This document shows positions 49,701 through 62,000 of a DNA stretch of 64,000 nt, piece after piece. Each line of letters starts with the position of its first letter. The first letter of the stretch is position 1. Both the position numbers and the translations under genes were made by a program. The notes under the pieces are model-generated. The model had not been told where the DNA came from, did not search any database, and worked only from the letters and a program-made list of their open reading frames with translations. The stretch lies in contig CDRMUB010000006.1 of assembly GCA_977006965.1 (NCBI GenBank), positions 1-64,000 of the forward strand, written 5' to 3'. This stretch comes from Phymatolithon calcareum. Taxonomy: Eukaryota; Rhodophyta; Florideophyceae; Hapalidiales.

Positions 49701-50723
49701 CTCGTCAGTGCCATTGTCACTTGAAAGGTCATTGAGTGCGCCCACAAGAGCAGGGCTCATCGAAATCCCGGCATACTTCTGCCTGTCTCGATGAACTCGA
49801 AGAGCCATGACAACGAGCATACGCGCGCTCCGAACATACCGGTCGAGTGATCGATCCCCACGTTGGTCGTCGTTAAGGAACTGAAACGGCTTCTTCTTCT
49901 CCAGTGTTCCGCCTGGGCTAATATCTACCAAGGTGGACCGAAAACTGTCCACCCCGCGGAACAGCTCTCGCGCATCGACAAACAGCTGCTTAACCGTTTG
50001 CGATGACGCAAGAGCAGACTCGCGACCGGCTTCCCCTAGCCGAATGAGACGCCATGCATCGCCAAGAGAGAGGCCGACAGAGTCAAGGCGCTCTTGGCAC
50101 TTGGCGAGGCTGACGAAGCCGCTCTTTTCGCGATCACTTGCCGCCCGAATATACGTCGGCGATACTTCTGCAGGGTCGTATCTGGCAACCGCAGCGGAAA
50201 TATCAGGATCACCATCTCGGCTGCGATCGTTGCTTGCCTCCACATCTTCGATCAGGAAGAGCTTTTTAGAAGAATTCTCGCGAGACAAACTTTGGCACAA
50301 CAACGTTCTCAGAAATCGCACAGTCTTTCTTGAAATGCTTGTCTTGTGCACCATAGTGCTGTGACGACGCAAAGTGCTGTCCCCTTCAAACAAAATGTCG
50401 CATTTAGGACAGCACTTGCCTTGCACGACAACAAGACCATCGATCGGCGGAAGTCGTCCGTGCCGTGCACCTCCAAATCGATACTTTTCTCGTAGTGAGT
50501 GGTTCTTAGGGAACGACTCGGCACACCGAACCGCGGCACGCCAGAGACCCACAGCTTCCCCGTGACCAGCAAAATGTCCATTTCTCCTCAAATGCTGAAC
50601 GAATGCCTTGCGGATCGCCGGAACCTCCACCCGGCACTCTTCTTTCGCACAAATAAATGACGCCGTCTCTGGACATGTTCGAATGTCGTGAGTGGAGAGC
50701 AAAGTAACGTCCTCGTCAAGCAT
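46536..50723 (-). CDS. Second copy of the zinc-finger / recombinase-like / helicase ORF
   Basis: Mirror image of the ORF at 6331-10518, with the same 1395-residue product including the satellite-encoded tail. No coding difference between the two copies is visible. Both run toward the palindrome centre, so transcription of either would continue into the S array. The dyad segment of the adjacent S unit lies over the last ~190 bases. Identity of both copies means either recent duplication, gene conversion, or an assembly that collapsed them. Confidence 0.8.
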   Translation of the reverse strand: MLDEDVTLLSTHDIRTCPETASFICAKEECRVEVPAIRKAFVQHLRRNGHFAGHGEAVGLWRAAVRCAESFPKNHSLREKYRFGGARHGRLPPIDGLVVVQGKCCPKCDILFEGDSTLRRHSTMVHKTSISRKTVRFLRTLLCQSLSRENSSKKLFLIEDVEASNDRSRDGDPDISAAVARYDPAEVSPTYIRAASDREKSGFVSLAKCQERLDSVGLSLGDAWRLIRLGEAGRESALASSQTVKQLFVDARELFRGVDSFRSTLVDISPGGTLEKKKPFQFLNDDQRGDRSLDRYVRSARMLVVMALRVHRDRQKYAGISMSPALVGALNDLSSDNGTDEETVCMKVHRVLCRIFFERSSVSGGSVRLFSFAVAACMCVGGETMDRLHFKQGRQVAPEVTGILYAASCCALLEMRKYSDEERRVEVETEMQSAMCTGAKVGLSVFVDMRSICTSVRAEETPENMFDKCGVHSRCGFMGGIEVSADDVNDEHSEDNVDGGNRIVPSVGRTVRSVHKDLRKAIFVDLLKEKMLPPRFREECSSILDEESNMVPGYWALADVRNSEFVRRCNRWIREEMLPCLPAAELDAWTKAARNLVPLFLTALHLGAGGPGRGTEIGSMGLRNTPSCKRAIFFVGQEVMIKPKFNKSRSVRQCRNFFISRHLDEETSFLFKAFLLLVHPVMVQYAEMKEQSVEVPAGAEGEAILRERWLLRDSVCLGVVKPERVAERIGTVFAKYKFPLSFSQFRQWQRGFVKMKGRESYLAKCLALEGTEGEDICDDNDGVDPAAVLQAGHTLRTATLFYAQSSRLGDDSLEPDEEVVEMFRLASYEWQTDIGLRTKTASRSGDGERSSPGTGGKDMTEQQLAVLADVVADRVFKKLESVTQSRGCVSGFNYDPESVDNVCRRLFSEEATGNAILSVDAAPSDVSPRRSSGSCGNGFDATNALRKVTRNASVEFRSAEQKFAMEAVAGRRSDVAVILATGCGKTAVVMGPILYEAGVTMWVSPLRALLYETKDRLLRAGICVQRLGQYTEYRSGVGRVLLLAPEEIGRPELHGITNRLRSQGNLNRIVIDEAHIPLFAHTYRTSMVRMQSMADLSIDCQRVLLTATAPQAMLERIAPICGVDVDGLEVIRGDPCRPNLCLNVVRLADSSMGTLKRRVVVEIRLAVARCRSGSGEGARGLVVCLTIADVELFVKEVQEASIRGVSVLNYHSKLSDRERQRTSMLWEKAKKDVLTVMIATDGFCTGTDAPNVRSVIVAGGARSLVEFWQGCGRGGRDGKKANVTVLYHCGHLSRARGGDVPAVIEGVGSFNEWAENDKECRRLRMERFLGIFFRDFWVQMCHLLKQSTKSYFDHLKLLLLGPRFWPLQGTPSKWPLCADPEVTTCENRLETRTQK

Positions 50724-51524
50724 AGTACTGACTTCGCGTTCCGTCACGTGTGCTCTGCAGACCTCGCCGGATACTGTGCGCTGCCTACATATATGACCTA
50801 TTTTACATATATTTCCCTATTCCCCTATTCCCATGCCCGAAAATTTGTTCATTATCTTTCACCTTACCCTCTGCTAACCATCAACCTCTTCTGGACCTGA
50901 ACAGCCATTCTTATTCTCAACAGCACTACGAATTCCCTAACACCACCAACAAATTTCTATTCCCTATTTTCATTGTTCACAGTGGAAGAGCGAACAGCAA
51001 CTCTCACATCCCGAAGGAGAAGGGTCCGGGATCAATCATGCAATCATCACCATTGTTCATTGCTAGCAAATACTCTCGACCAATAGATTATCTCCATATT
51101 ACGAAACGACCTCGCGTCATTACAGCCTCTTCCACGTATCCAGCATTTTCATTACACGATATCCGGCTCATACAGTTAAAATCAAATGCAGTTACCCGCC
51201 GACGCATCCCGGGAACTAACCCGTAGCCAATAGAATGTCCTGTTTTGGCACCCGGATTTCTTATCATACAAAACCATACGCTTGACATTGCAAAATACAT
51301 TTTCATTGATTGACAGTGCAGGCCCGTCAATATTTTCCAATATGCAAGGCACACCAAAGTAGCCAATAGAGCACATTCTTTTTTCCACTACACACTGAAA
51401 CAGCACGGCAGCACTATGGCCCAAAATTTATTTCGTTTCTTTGGGCCAGAATTACGCTGTTTTCCCGCAGTGCATTTTCGCTGTATCGCAACCACGAGCC
51501 GTTAATTCCATGATGGTAATTGTA
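50724..51524 (-). promoter_or_regulatory. Mirrored upstream region of the second recombinase-helicase ORF
   Basis: Same content as 5530-6330: TATA-like and GGAATAGGG-type words, scattered ATTGG/CCAAT, no recognised gene. Confidence 0.35.
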
Positions 51525-51620
51525 ATTGGTAATATTTCACGCCACTTTCTCGTAATTGGCTACCATTCATTGCAACAAATTATGATTGGTGACCACACCC
51601 GAAAGCCCTATCTTATTGGC
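51525..51620 (-). promoter_or_regulatory. Mirrored four CCAAT boxes at 30-31 bp spacing
   Basis: Reverse complement of 5434-5529; seen on the plus strand as evenly spaced ATTGG. Confidence 0.45.
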
Positions 51621-51653
51621 CATGCGCGATACCTCTCTAAGGTCAGTCCAGTA

Positions 51654-52011
51654 TTCGAGGCACTATCTTGTCGTTCGCGCAGAGATACGCGCTTCATACC
51701 GTTCGAGAGCTATCATCGAGACAAAGAGCTCGGTGCAACGCGCGTAACTTTTTGCGAGCGGCAAGATGGTGCACCAGAACCAAGAGAATGTGCTTAAATA
51801 TATTTACGAAATAGGATATCAAAGCAAGTATTGTATCATAAATTTAGAAATCATTTTTTTCCGATAATTTTTGGGAACATATCCTTGGTTCTAGCGCACC
51901 ATGTTCCCGCCCGCGCACACTTGCGCGCTTGGTATCATTCGAAAGCACGCATCGAGACGCGCCGAATGGTACCAAGCATGTGAGTGTGCGTGACCGGGAA
52001 CTTTTGCGCCA
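51654..52011. repeat. Mirrored hairpin pair
   Basis: Reverse complement of 5043-5400. Confidence 0.7.
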
Positions 52012-52163
52012 ATTTTACGCGCCATGAAAAAAGTATTCAAAAAATAGACTCAAGTTACTGGAGACTTGGATGAAAGTGGAATTTAATGATAAAGAGCAAA
52101 ATGCAAAAACCCATAGGAAACGTGCTGTGAGATGGGTATCTCAGAAGGGCAAAAAACGCAGGT

Positions 52164-52359
52164 GGGTCAACAGGCTCCGCAAAAAATATATAAATTTCAA
52201 CTTTGGCTCAACAGGCGCCGGCGGCACCCTGGGAAAATGAGGTTATTTTTGAGGGATCTCCCAGAAGGCAAGAATTGTGGAGCCTGTTGAGCCAGTCGAT
52301 CTATTTTTCAATTAAAATTTGAATGACGGAGCCTGTTGAGCCAGCGGAAACTATATAGG
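52164..52359 (-). repeat. Mirrored dyad module B
   Basis: Reverse complement of 4695-4890, with four GGCTCAACAGGCKCC words in two orientations. Confidence 0.8.
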
Positions 52360-52816
52360 ACTCCGTTTTTGTAAATGTTGCTCAACGGCCATACGAATAG
52401 CGGCAATGGATCTCTTTCCGTCGCCACCAAGATGAACAATGTCTCCTTCGTTGGCGTAAACTTGCTTTAAGCATTCTTCTTGAAAGCTGTCTGTGGCTCC
52501 TGCACTCCATGTCCCTCCATTTCAGCAACAACCCGACTCCCTAATTCAGCTGTTCTCAACGTGTCTGCGGTTTCCATAATTAAAGATGACAAACCTTTCA
52601 TGGGCTCGTCTTGGAAACGTTTTGATTCATTTAACTGCTTCATATATTCCCAAATCCTAGTTCTCAGAGATATCTTCCTCAGTCCCTTCCCCGCCGATAT
52701 TGTTTCTCCTTTCCCACACTGTCCAATAACACTTTCCACATCTTCTCCATATGCACTTCGTCTAGTAGAGTGTCAACGGTATCCCAGAAAGCTTTTTCTC
52801 CAATCTCAAGCTGCAT
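52360..52816 (-). pseudogene. Mirrored decayed coding remnant
   Basis: Reverse complement of 4238-4694 with the same frame breaks, so the decay predates the palindrome or was copied by conversion. Confidence 0.35.
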
Positions 52817-53263
52817 TCTATTTCCTGTGTTAGCGACAGCCCAGAGCTTGACTTATTGGCTCAAGGAGTTGCCCGCTCAGAGTTTTTCTTCATTTCGCGT
52901 TCCAGCTAATTCTCTTCCGTTTCATCTACTTTCTCCTCGTTAACCTGGTTCACCGCCTTCGTCCTTGGCTTGTCTTTCGCTTGCCACTTTCTTACAATAC
53001 AGCTCTCACTATGCGTGTTACTCACGGTCTGTTGCAACCTCTCTTCGAGCTGAGATACTTTGCATCATGCAAATGAACTTAGAGAATTACGTTTTCCCAA
53101 CATTCCGCAATGTATTGCAAGACACGTGTATGTTATAGTTTACTTATAATTAACGAACCATTTTAAATAACGTTATATAAATATCAAGAAATATTTATAA
53201 TCCAAAGATTGAAATAAATAACAATTGAGTTCAGTTTACAGTTGCTCGTATAAGTCTTATGGC
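52817..53263. other. Mirrored AT-rich spacer
   Basis: Reverse complement of 3791-4237. No intact gene seen. Confidence 0.3.
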
Positions 53264-53271
53264 GAAATATT

Positions 53272-53386
53272 ATTGGCGGAACAAACTGTTACCTTGCACA
53301 CATCAATTCCCAATGGCAGTATATTATTGGCCTGCCCAATGTGATTACAGCCAATGACAATGATGCTCAAAATGTAAATTACCAAT
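53272..53386. promoter_or_regulatory. Mirrored dense CCAAT cluster
   Basis: Reverse complement of 3668-3782. Confidence 0.4.
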
Positions 53387-53441
53387 CAGATTCGAGAACA
53401 AATTACTTTTTCACATACTTTTTCGCAGCTGCGTGCTGATC

Positions 53442-54598
53442 TGGCGCACCAACTTCCCGTTCACGCAGAGTTACGCGTTTAGTACTCCGCGAAAGCTCTC
53501 ATCGAGACGAAGAGATCGGTACTAAGCGCGCAATTCTGCGCGAACGGGAAGTTAGTGCGCCGAAAACCCGGGAGTGTTCTCAAATTTATATATAAAATAG
53601 GATTTTGATTTTTGGCGGGCCAAATTGCCGGACATTTTTTTTCCGTAACATGTCAATTGAAATTTAGAATCCTATTTTGTATATATTTTTGGACAGTTTC
53701 CCCGGATTTCGGTGCACCCGCTTCCCGTCTGCGCAGGGCTGCGCGCTTGGTACCGATCTCTTCCTCTTGATGGGACCTTTCGAATGGTATCAAGCTCTTA
53801 CCTCTGCGCGAACGGGAAGTTGGTGCGCTGAAAACAATGCAGTGTGCCCAAAAATATACATAAAATAGGATTTTAATTTTTGGCGTGCCGATTTGGCGCA
53901 CTTTTTTTTCGTAACATGTCAGTTTAAATTTAGAATCCTATTTTATATATACTTTTGGAACGATTCCACGGTTTCAGCGCACAAACTTCCCGTCTGCGCA
54001 GAGTTTCGCGCTTGGTACCGATCTCTTCGTCTTAATATGACCTTTCGAATGGTACCAAGCGCGTAAGACTGCGCGAACGGAAAGTTGGTGCGCTGAAAAC
54101 CGTGGTGTGTTCCGAGAAATATATATAAAATAGGATTTTAATTTTTGGCGGGCAAAATTGGCGGCTCCTTTTTTTGGGCAAAATTGTCAATTTAAATTTA
54201 GAATCCTATTTCGTATATATTTTTGGGCACACTCCACGGTTTTCTGCGCACCAACTTCCCGTCCGCGCAGAGTTACGCGCTTCATACTATTCGAAAGGTC
54301 ACATTATGGTGAAGAGAATGGTACTAAGTGCGCAACTCTGCGCAAACGGGAAGTTGGTGCGCGGAAAACTGTGGAATCCGGTCAAAAATAAATAGAAATT
54401 AGTATCTTACGACTGCCGTACTATCATAAATTTCGATTCCTATTTTCTAATAATATTTGGGCAACATTTCCCGGGTTCTTGCGCACCATGTTCCCGTTCG
54501 CGCACAATTGCGCGCTTGGTACTGTTGGAGAGCGCGCGGCGAGAGCTTTCGAACGGTACCAGGCGCGCAATTGTGCACGCAAGGGAAAAAATGCGCCA
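53442..54598. repeat. Mirrored array of five hairpin modules
   Basis: Reverse complement of 2456-3612. Confidence 0.75.
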
Positions 54599-54750
54599 CC
54601 TGGAGGCGACCTGCGAAAAAGTATCTAAAAAGTAGGCTCGAGTGCCGGGGGACTTGGATGCAAGCTGAATTTAATGATACTTTACAATCCTGAAAAACTC
54701 ATAAAATGGGCCATCTGAGAGGATCTCGCAGCGAGGGTAAAATGGAAGGT

Positions 54751-54946
54751 GGCTCAACAGGCTCCGCACAAAATATGTAAATTTCAACTTTGGCTCAACA
54801 GGCGCCGGCAGCACCCTGCGAAAATGAGGTTATTTTTGAGGGGTCTCCCAGAAGGCCCGAATTGTGGAGCCTGTTGAGCCAGTCGATCTATTTTTCAATT
54901 AAAATTTGAATGACGGCGCCTGTTGAGCCAGCGGAAACTATATAGG
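54751..54946 (-). repeat. Mirrored dyad module A
   Basis: Reverse complement of 2108-2303. Confidence 0.8.
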
Positions 54947-54983
54947 CCAATGGTGAAGCGCCAAGTGTCTTCAAATGCAATCA

Positions 54984-55033
54984 CCGAACCCTCTGCCGTA
55001 ACCCAACCGCATTCCTAACCCTATTCCTTATCC
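54984..55033 (-). other. Mirrored telomere-like stretch
   Basis: Reverse complement of 2021-2070, with CCTAACCCTA on the plus strand. Confidence 0.2.
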
Positions 55034-55183
55034 AAATTCCGCCTTTTCGAAATTGGAGCAGGGAATGGGGAATTTCCATCAGCCTTGCGTTGCGGAACGT
55101 TCTCAAAATGATGCTGAGCAAGATATACTTATGAATGCATGACTGTTGCACGATTGTTTCGGACAACTGTAGGCAGTAGACAT

Positions 55184-55235
55184 ATTGGTAGACTCGTAGA
55201 TATTGCGCTACGGATTGGTAAAATCGAGCTATTGG
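55184..55235 (-). promoter_or_regulatory. Mirrored CCAAT trio upstream of the truncated gene
   Basis: Reverse complement of 1819-1870; it lies just upstream of the plus-strand gene copy. Confidence 0.35.
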
Positions 55236-55283
55236 CTACTGGTATTGTAACTCGAACTCTGAAACCAATTTGACATCAATATA

Positions 55284-56058
55284 TTGCTCCCAAAGCCTGT
55301 GCCCAGGACTGAAGATAAGGCGGGCAGTGCGAACAAGGCGTCGAAGTCTGAAGAGGAAGATGAATCACCGAGCAAAATCACTGGACCTTCTAAGGCCAAA
55401 TCTCTGAATGCCAGTGATTCGCCGGTGAAACAAGCAAAGCCGCCCAAGTGGGAGTCATTCAGCAAATGTGCGGGTGTTGGTGTGTTGAAACATGCTGTAA
55501 CATCTTACCTTTCAATGCGTCCTACTTCGGAGAAGAGCAATGCACAAGAACTGGCGGTTATATTGCAGGATGCGTTGACTGCGAAATGTGGGGACGACAA
55601 GAAGCTTTACTTTTACGACTGCAAAAAGGTTTGCAAATTTTTCATGCATGCTGCCAACGCCAAAGATGAGGAGTCTCGAAAACACGTTATTGCATTCTTT
55701 GAAAGTCGAGATGCTGACCACGTCATAAGCAGTCTTGGGTGAGATGCGTGTTCTTCTGAGCCGCTTATTCGAATCGTATACTTATGTTGTTCTTCAGAAG
55801 GTCGCAGTAGACCAGGGATGCTGGATCGAAGATAACGTCCCTGTCTGGGCGTTTGTAACAATGTAAGTACCTAGCGGAAGTGCGGCGACCGTTTTTTAGG
55901 CGGCTCGTTTAGAGCATCTCGACGACTCCTAGCTTAGATTTCGTCCTAAAACATTTTCCGTCTTCACTCCGCATCGGGGGACCTGTGTCTGATGGTGCGT
56001 CTGGATGCGGGTCGGCAGTGGCTGCACGCGGGTACCTTTCCGCAACGAGATCTTCGAC
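55284..56058 (+). pseudogene. 3'-truncated copy of the multi-exon gene
   Basis: Mirror of 996-1770. 55284-55738 is open and continues after a one-base shift to 55862. Then come the consensus donor GTAAGT (55863) and the acceptor CAG ending at 56018. Only 40 bases of the last exon remain before satellite S begins at 56059. The left copy shows what is lost: the remaining ~157 bases of the exon, including YSLVFLGIDRYTRV and the stop. No start ATG is visible. This copy cannot make the full product. Confidence 0.6.
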
Positions 56059-59000
56059 GTCCCACCGTATCCCTTTTTCACTCCCACTCCACCTCCACCT
56101 TCAAGTCCGTCAAACTCTTGTATATCCTAGGTATATTCTTTCGTGACTTCTGGGTCCAAATGTGCCACTTACTCAAACAATCGACAAAATCCTATTTTGA
56201 CCATTTAAAACTGTTACTTCTGGGTCCGCGTTTTTGGCCTCTACAGGGCACCCCCTCCAAATGGCCTCTGTGCGCGGACCCAGAAGTAACAACCTGCGAA
56301 AACAGGCTGGAAACGCGGACCCAGAAGTAACAAACCTCCTCAGCGTCTTCCACTGGCAACCAAACGCCATAACCACTGTCCCATCATCTTTACCATCCTA
56401 CTCCACATGTTTTCCGGTCATCATCGTCATGTTTGTGTCCCGCGTCCTCCCTCCCGAGAGGGAGACTACCTTGACCAAAATTTCAAACGCTCTCAAATCG
56501 ACTCAGACCAGTCCACATACTCTCCCAACACTTTCCCCAACATCAAGAACGTCTTTTGAACTCATCTCCGTCATGTCGGTGTCCCGCGTCTTCTTCGCCA
56601 GCGAGGTGACTACCTTGACCAAAATTTCAAACGCTCTCAAATCGACTCAGACCAGTCCACATACTCTCCCAACACCTTCCCCAACCTCTAAAACATGTTA
56701 CAACGTCATCCCCGTCATGTCGGTGTCCCGCGTCTTCTTCGCCAGCGAGGTGACTACCTTGACCAAAATTTCAAACGCTCTCAAATCGACTCAGACCAGT
56801 CCACATACTCTCCCAACACCTTCCCCAACATCAAGAACGTCTTTTGGACTCATCTCCGTCATGTCGGTGTCCCGCGTCTTCTTCGCCAGCGAGGTGACTA
56901 CCTTGACCAAAATTTCAAACGCTCTCAAATCGACTCAGACCAGTCCACATACTCTCCCAACACCTTCCCCAACATCAAGAACGTCTTTTGAACTCATCTC
57001 CGTCATGTCGGTGTCCCGCGTCTTCTTCGCCAGCGAGGTGACTACCTTGACCAAAATTTCAAACGCTCTCAAATCGACTCAGACCAGTCCACATACTCTC
57101 CCAACACCTTCCCCAACCTCTAAAACATGTTACAACGTCATCCCCGTCATGTCGGTGTCCCGCGTCTTCTTCGCCAGCGAGGTGACTACCTTGACCAAAA
57201 TTTCAAACGCTCTCAAATCGACTCAGACCAGTCCACATACTCTCCCAACACCTTCCCCAACATCAAGAACGTCTTTTGGACTCATCTCCGTCATGTCGGT
57301 GTCCCGCGTCTTCTTCGCCAGCGAGGTGACTACCTTGACCAAAATTTCAAACGCTCTCAAATCGACTCAGACCAGTCCACATACTCTCCCAACACCTTCC
57401 CCAACCTCTAAAACATGTTACAACGTCATCCCCGTCATGTCGGTGTCCCGCGTCTTCTTCGCCAGCGAGGTGACTACCTTGACCAAAATTTCAAACTCTC
57501 TCAAATCGACTCAGACCAGTCCACATACTCTCTCAACACCTTCTCCACCCTTAACAACCTGTTGAGAGCTTATCTTCGCCATGTACATTTCGTCTGCCGT
57601 CTTTGTGCATGGATTGTGGAGTCATAGACGACCTTGACGACACTTTATTTGTTGTATACACCATGATCTCTTACTGCACGTCCCATTCTGAGTCCAGATT
57701 CGGGCTCAGCGTCGAATTTCACTTCGGAATAGTCCCACCGTATCCCTTTTTCACTCCCACTCCACCTCCACCTTCAAGTCCGTCAAACTCTTGTATATCC
57801 TAGGTATATTCTTTCGTGACTTCTGGGTCCAAATGTGCCACTTACTCAAACAATCGACAAAATCCTATTTTGACCATTTAAAACTGTTACTTCTGGGTCC
57901 GCGTTTTTGGCCTCTACAGGGCACCCCCTCCAAATGGCCTCTGTGCGCGGACCCAGAAGTAACAACCTGCGAAAACAGGCTGGAAACGCGGACCCAGAAG
58001 TAACAAACCTCTTCAGCGTCTTCCACTGGCAACCAAACGCCATAACCACTGTCCCATCATCTTTACCATCCTACTCCACATGTTTTCCGGTCATCATCGT
58101 CATGTTTGTGTCCCGCGTCCTCCCTCCCGAGAGGGAGACTACCTTGACCAAAATTTCAAACGCTCTCAAATCGACTCAGACCAGTCCACATACTCTCCCA
58201 ACACTTTCCCCAACATCAAGAACGTCTTTTGAACTCATCTCCGTCATGTCGGTGTCCCGCGTCTTCTTCGCCAGCGAGGTGACTACCTTGACCAAAATTT
58301 CAAACGCTCTCAAATCGACTCAGACCAGTCCACATACTCTCCCAACACCTTCCCCAACCTCTAAAACATGTTACAACGTCATCCCCGTCATGTCGGTGTC
58401 CCGCGTCTTCTTCGCCAGCGAGGTGACTACCTTGACCAAAATTTCAAACGCTCTCAAATCGACTCAGACCAGTCCACATACTCTCCCAACACCTTCCCCA
58501 ACATCAAGAACGTCTTTTGGACTCATCTCCGTCATGTCGGTGTCCCGCGTCTTCTTCGCCAGCGAGGTGACTACCTTGACCAAAATTTCAAACGCTCTCA
58601 AATCGACTCAGACCAGTCCACATACTCTCCCAACACCTTCCCCAACCTCTAAAACATGTTACAACGTCATCCCCGTCATGTCGGTGTCCCGCGTCTTCTT
58701 CGCCAGCGAGGTGACTACCTTGACCAAAATTTCAAACGCTCTCAAATCGACTCAGACCAGTCCACATACTCTCCCAACACCTTCCCCAACATCAAGAACG
58801 TCTTTTGGACTCATCTCCGTCATGTCGGTGTCCCGCGTCTTCTTCGCCAGCGAGGTGACTACCTTGACCAAAATTTCAAACGCTCTCAAATCGACTCAGA
58901 CCAGTCCACATACTCTCCCAACACCTTCCCCAACCTCTAAAACATGTTACAACGTCATCCCCGTCATGTCGGTGTCCCGCGTCTTCTTCGCCAGCGAGGT

Positions 59001-62000
59001 GACTACCTTGACCAAAATTTCAAACTCTCTCAAATCGACTCAGACCAGTCCACATACTCTCTCAACACCTTCTCCACCCTTAACAACCTGTTGAGAGCTT
59101 ATCTTCGCCATGTACATTTCGTCTGCCGTCTTTGTGCATGGATTGTGGAGTCATAGACGACCTTGACGACACTTTATTTGTTGTATACACCATGATCTCT
59201 TACTGCACGTCCCATTCTGAGTCCAGATTCGGGCTCAGCGTCGAATTTCACTTCGGAATAGTCCCACCGTATCCCTTTTTCACTCCCACTCCACCTCCAC
59301 CTTCAAGTCCGTCAAACTCTTGTATATCCTAGGTATATTCTTTCGTGACTTCTGGGTCCAAATGTGCCACTTACTCAAACAATCGACAAAATCCTATTTT
59401 GACCATTTAAAACTGTTACTTCTGGGTCCGCGTTTTTGGCCTCTACAGGGCACCCCCTCCAAATGGCCTCTGTGCGCGGACCCAGAAGTAACAACCTGCG
59501 AAAACAGGCTGGAAACGCGGACCCAGAAGTAACAAACCTCTTCAGCGTCTTCCACTGGCAACCAAACGCCATAACCACTGTCCCATCATCTTTACCATCC
59601 TACTCCACATGTTTTCCGGTCATCATCGTCATGTTTGTGTCCCGCGTCCTCCCTCCCGAGAGGGAGACTACCTTGACCAAAATTTCAAACGCTCTCAAAT
59701 CGACTCAGACCAGTCCACATACTCTCCCAACACTTTCCCCAACATCAAGAACGTCTTTTGAACTCATCTCCGTCATGTCGGTGTCCCGCGTCTTCTTCGC
59801 CAGCGAGGTGACTACCTTGACCAAAATTTCAAACGCTCTCAAATCGACTCAGACCAGTCCACATACTCTCCCAACACCTTCCCCAACCTCTAAAACATGT
59901 TACAACGTCATCCCCGTCATGTCGGTGTCCCGCGTCTTCTTCGCCAGCGAGGTGACTACCTTGACCAAAATTTCAAACGCTCTCAAATCGACTCAGACCA
60001 GTCCACATACTCTCCCAACACCTTCCCCAACATCAAGAACGTCTTTTGGACTCATCTCCGTCATGTCGGTGTCCCGCGTCTTCTTCGCCAGCGAGGTGAC
60101 TACCTTGACCAAAATTTCAAACGCTCTCAAATCGACTCAGACCAGTCCACATACTCTCCCAACACCTTCCCCAACCTCTAAAACATGTTACAACGTCATC
60201 CCCGTCATGTCGGTGTCCCGCGTCTTCTTCGCCAGCGAGGTGACTACCTTGACCAAAATTTCAAACGCTCTCAAATCGACTCAGACCAGTCCACATACTC
60301 TCCCAACACCTTCCCCAACATCAAGAACGTCTTTTGGACTCATCTCCGTCATGTCGGTGTCCCGCGTCTTCTTCGCCAGCGAGGTGACTACCTTGACCAA
60401 AATTTCAAACGCTCTCAAATCGACTCAGACCAGTCCACATACTCTCCCAACACCTTCCCCAACCTCTAAAACATGTTACAACGTCATCCCCGTCATGTCG
60501 GTGTCCCGCGTCTTCTTCGCCAGCGAGGTGACTACCTTGACCAAAATTTCAAACTCTCTCAAATCGACTCAGACCAGTCCACATACTCTCTCAACACCTT
60601 CTCCACCCTTAACAACCTGTTCAGAGCTTATCTTCGCCATGTACATTTCGTCTGCCGTCTTTGTGCATGGATTGTGGAGTCATAGACGACCTTGACGACA
60701 CTTTATTTGTTGTATACACCATGATCTCTTACTGCACGTCCCATTCTGAGTCCAGATTCGGGCTCAGCGTCGAATTTCACTTCGGAATAGTCCCACCGTA
60801 TCCCTTTTTCACTCCCACTCCACCTCCACCTTCAAGTCCGTCAAACTCTTGTATATCCTAGGTATATTCTTTCGTGACTTCTGGGTCCAAATGTGCCACT
60901 TACTCAAACAATCGACAAAATCCTATTTTGACCATTTAAAACTGTTACTTCTGGGTCCGCGTTTTTGGCCTCTACAGGGCACCCCCTCCAAATGGCCTCT
61001 GTGCGCGGACCCAGAAGTAACAACCTGCGAAAACAGGCTGGAAACGCGGACCCAGAAGTAACAAACCTCCTCAGCGTCTTCCACTGGCAACCAAACGCCA
61101 TAACCACTGTCCCATCATCTTTACCATCCTACTCCACATGTTTTCCGGTCATCATCGTCATGTTTGTGTCCCGCGTCCTCCCTCCCGAGAGGGAGACTAC
61201 CTTGACCAAAATTTCAAACGCTCTCAAATCGACTCAGACCAGTCCACATACTCTCCCAACACTTTTCCCAACATCAAGAACGTCTTTTGAACTCATCTCC
61301 GTCATGTCGGTGTCCCGCGTCTTCTTCGCCAGCGAGGTGACTACCTTGACCAAAATTTCAAACGCTCTCAAATCGACTCAGACCAGTCCACATACTCTCC
61401 CAACACCTTCCCCAACCTCTAAAACATGTTACAACGTCATCCCCGTCATGTCGGTGTCCCGCGTCTTCTTCGCCAGCGAGGTGACTACCTTGACCAAAAT
61501 TTCAAACGCTCTCAAATCGACTCAGACCAGTCCACATACTCTCCCAACACCTTCCCCAACATCAAGAACGTCTTTTGGACTCATCTCCGTCATGTCGGTG
61601 TCCCGCGTCTTCTTCGCCAGCGAGGTGACTACCTTGACCAAAATTTCAAACGCTCTCAAATCGACTCAGACCAGTCCACATACTCTCCCAACACCTTCCC
61701 CAACCTCTAAAACATGTTACAACGTCATCCCCGTCATGTCGGTGTCCCGCGTCTTCTTCGCCAGCGAGGTGACTACCTTGACCAAAATTTCAAACTCTCT
61801 CAAATCGACTCAGACCAGTCCACATACTCTCTCAACACCTTCTCCACCCTTAACAACCTGTTCAGAGCTTATCTTCGCCATGTACATTTCGTCTGCCGTC
61901 TTTGTGCATGGATTGTGGAGTCATAGACGACCTTGACGACACTTTATTTGTTGTATACACCATGATCTCTTACTGCACGTCCCATTCTGAGTCCAGATTC

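Larger units (their letters stand above)
996..56058. repeat. Giant inverted repeat (about 55 kb) with nested inverted satellites
   Basis: Outer-arm coordinates pair to a constant sum of 57054 (for example the recombinase-helicase starts at 6331 and 50723, and 996 pairs with 56058). The next base mismatches, so the edges are sharp. In the satellites nearest the centre the sum becomes 59824, because the left side carries 2770 bp more satellite S. At the very centre it is 59971, because the left T array has one more 147-bp unit. The A arms (about 9.3 kb each) look identical wherever I compared them, including every reading frame of the 4.2-kb ORF. It ends on the left in single-copy DNA and on the right in a third satellite block. 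Confidence 0.95.

Noticed and set aside
55992-56330. 112-codon open frame spanning the gene/satellite join
   Set aside because: It starts within the predicted intron and is in a different frame from the exon; it is an accident of the join.
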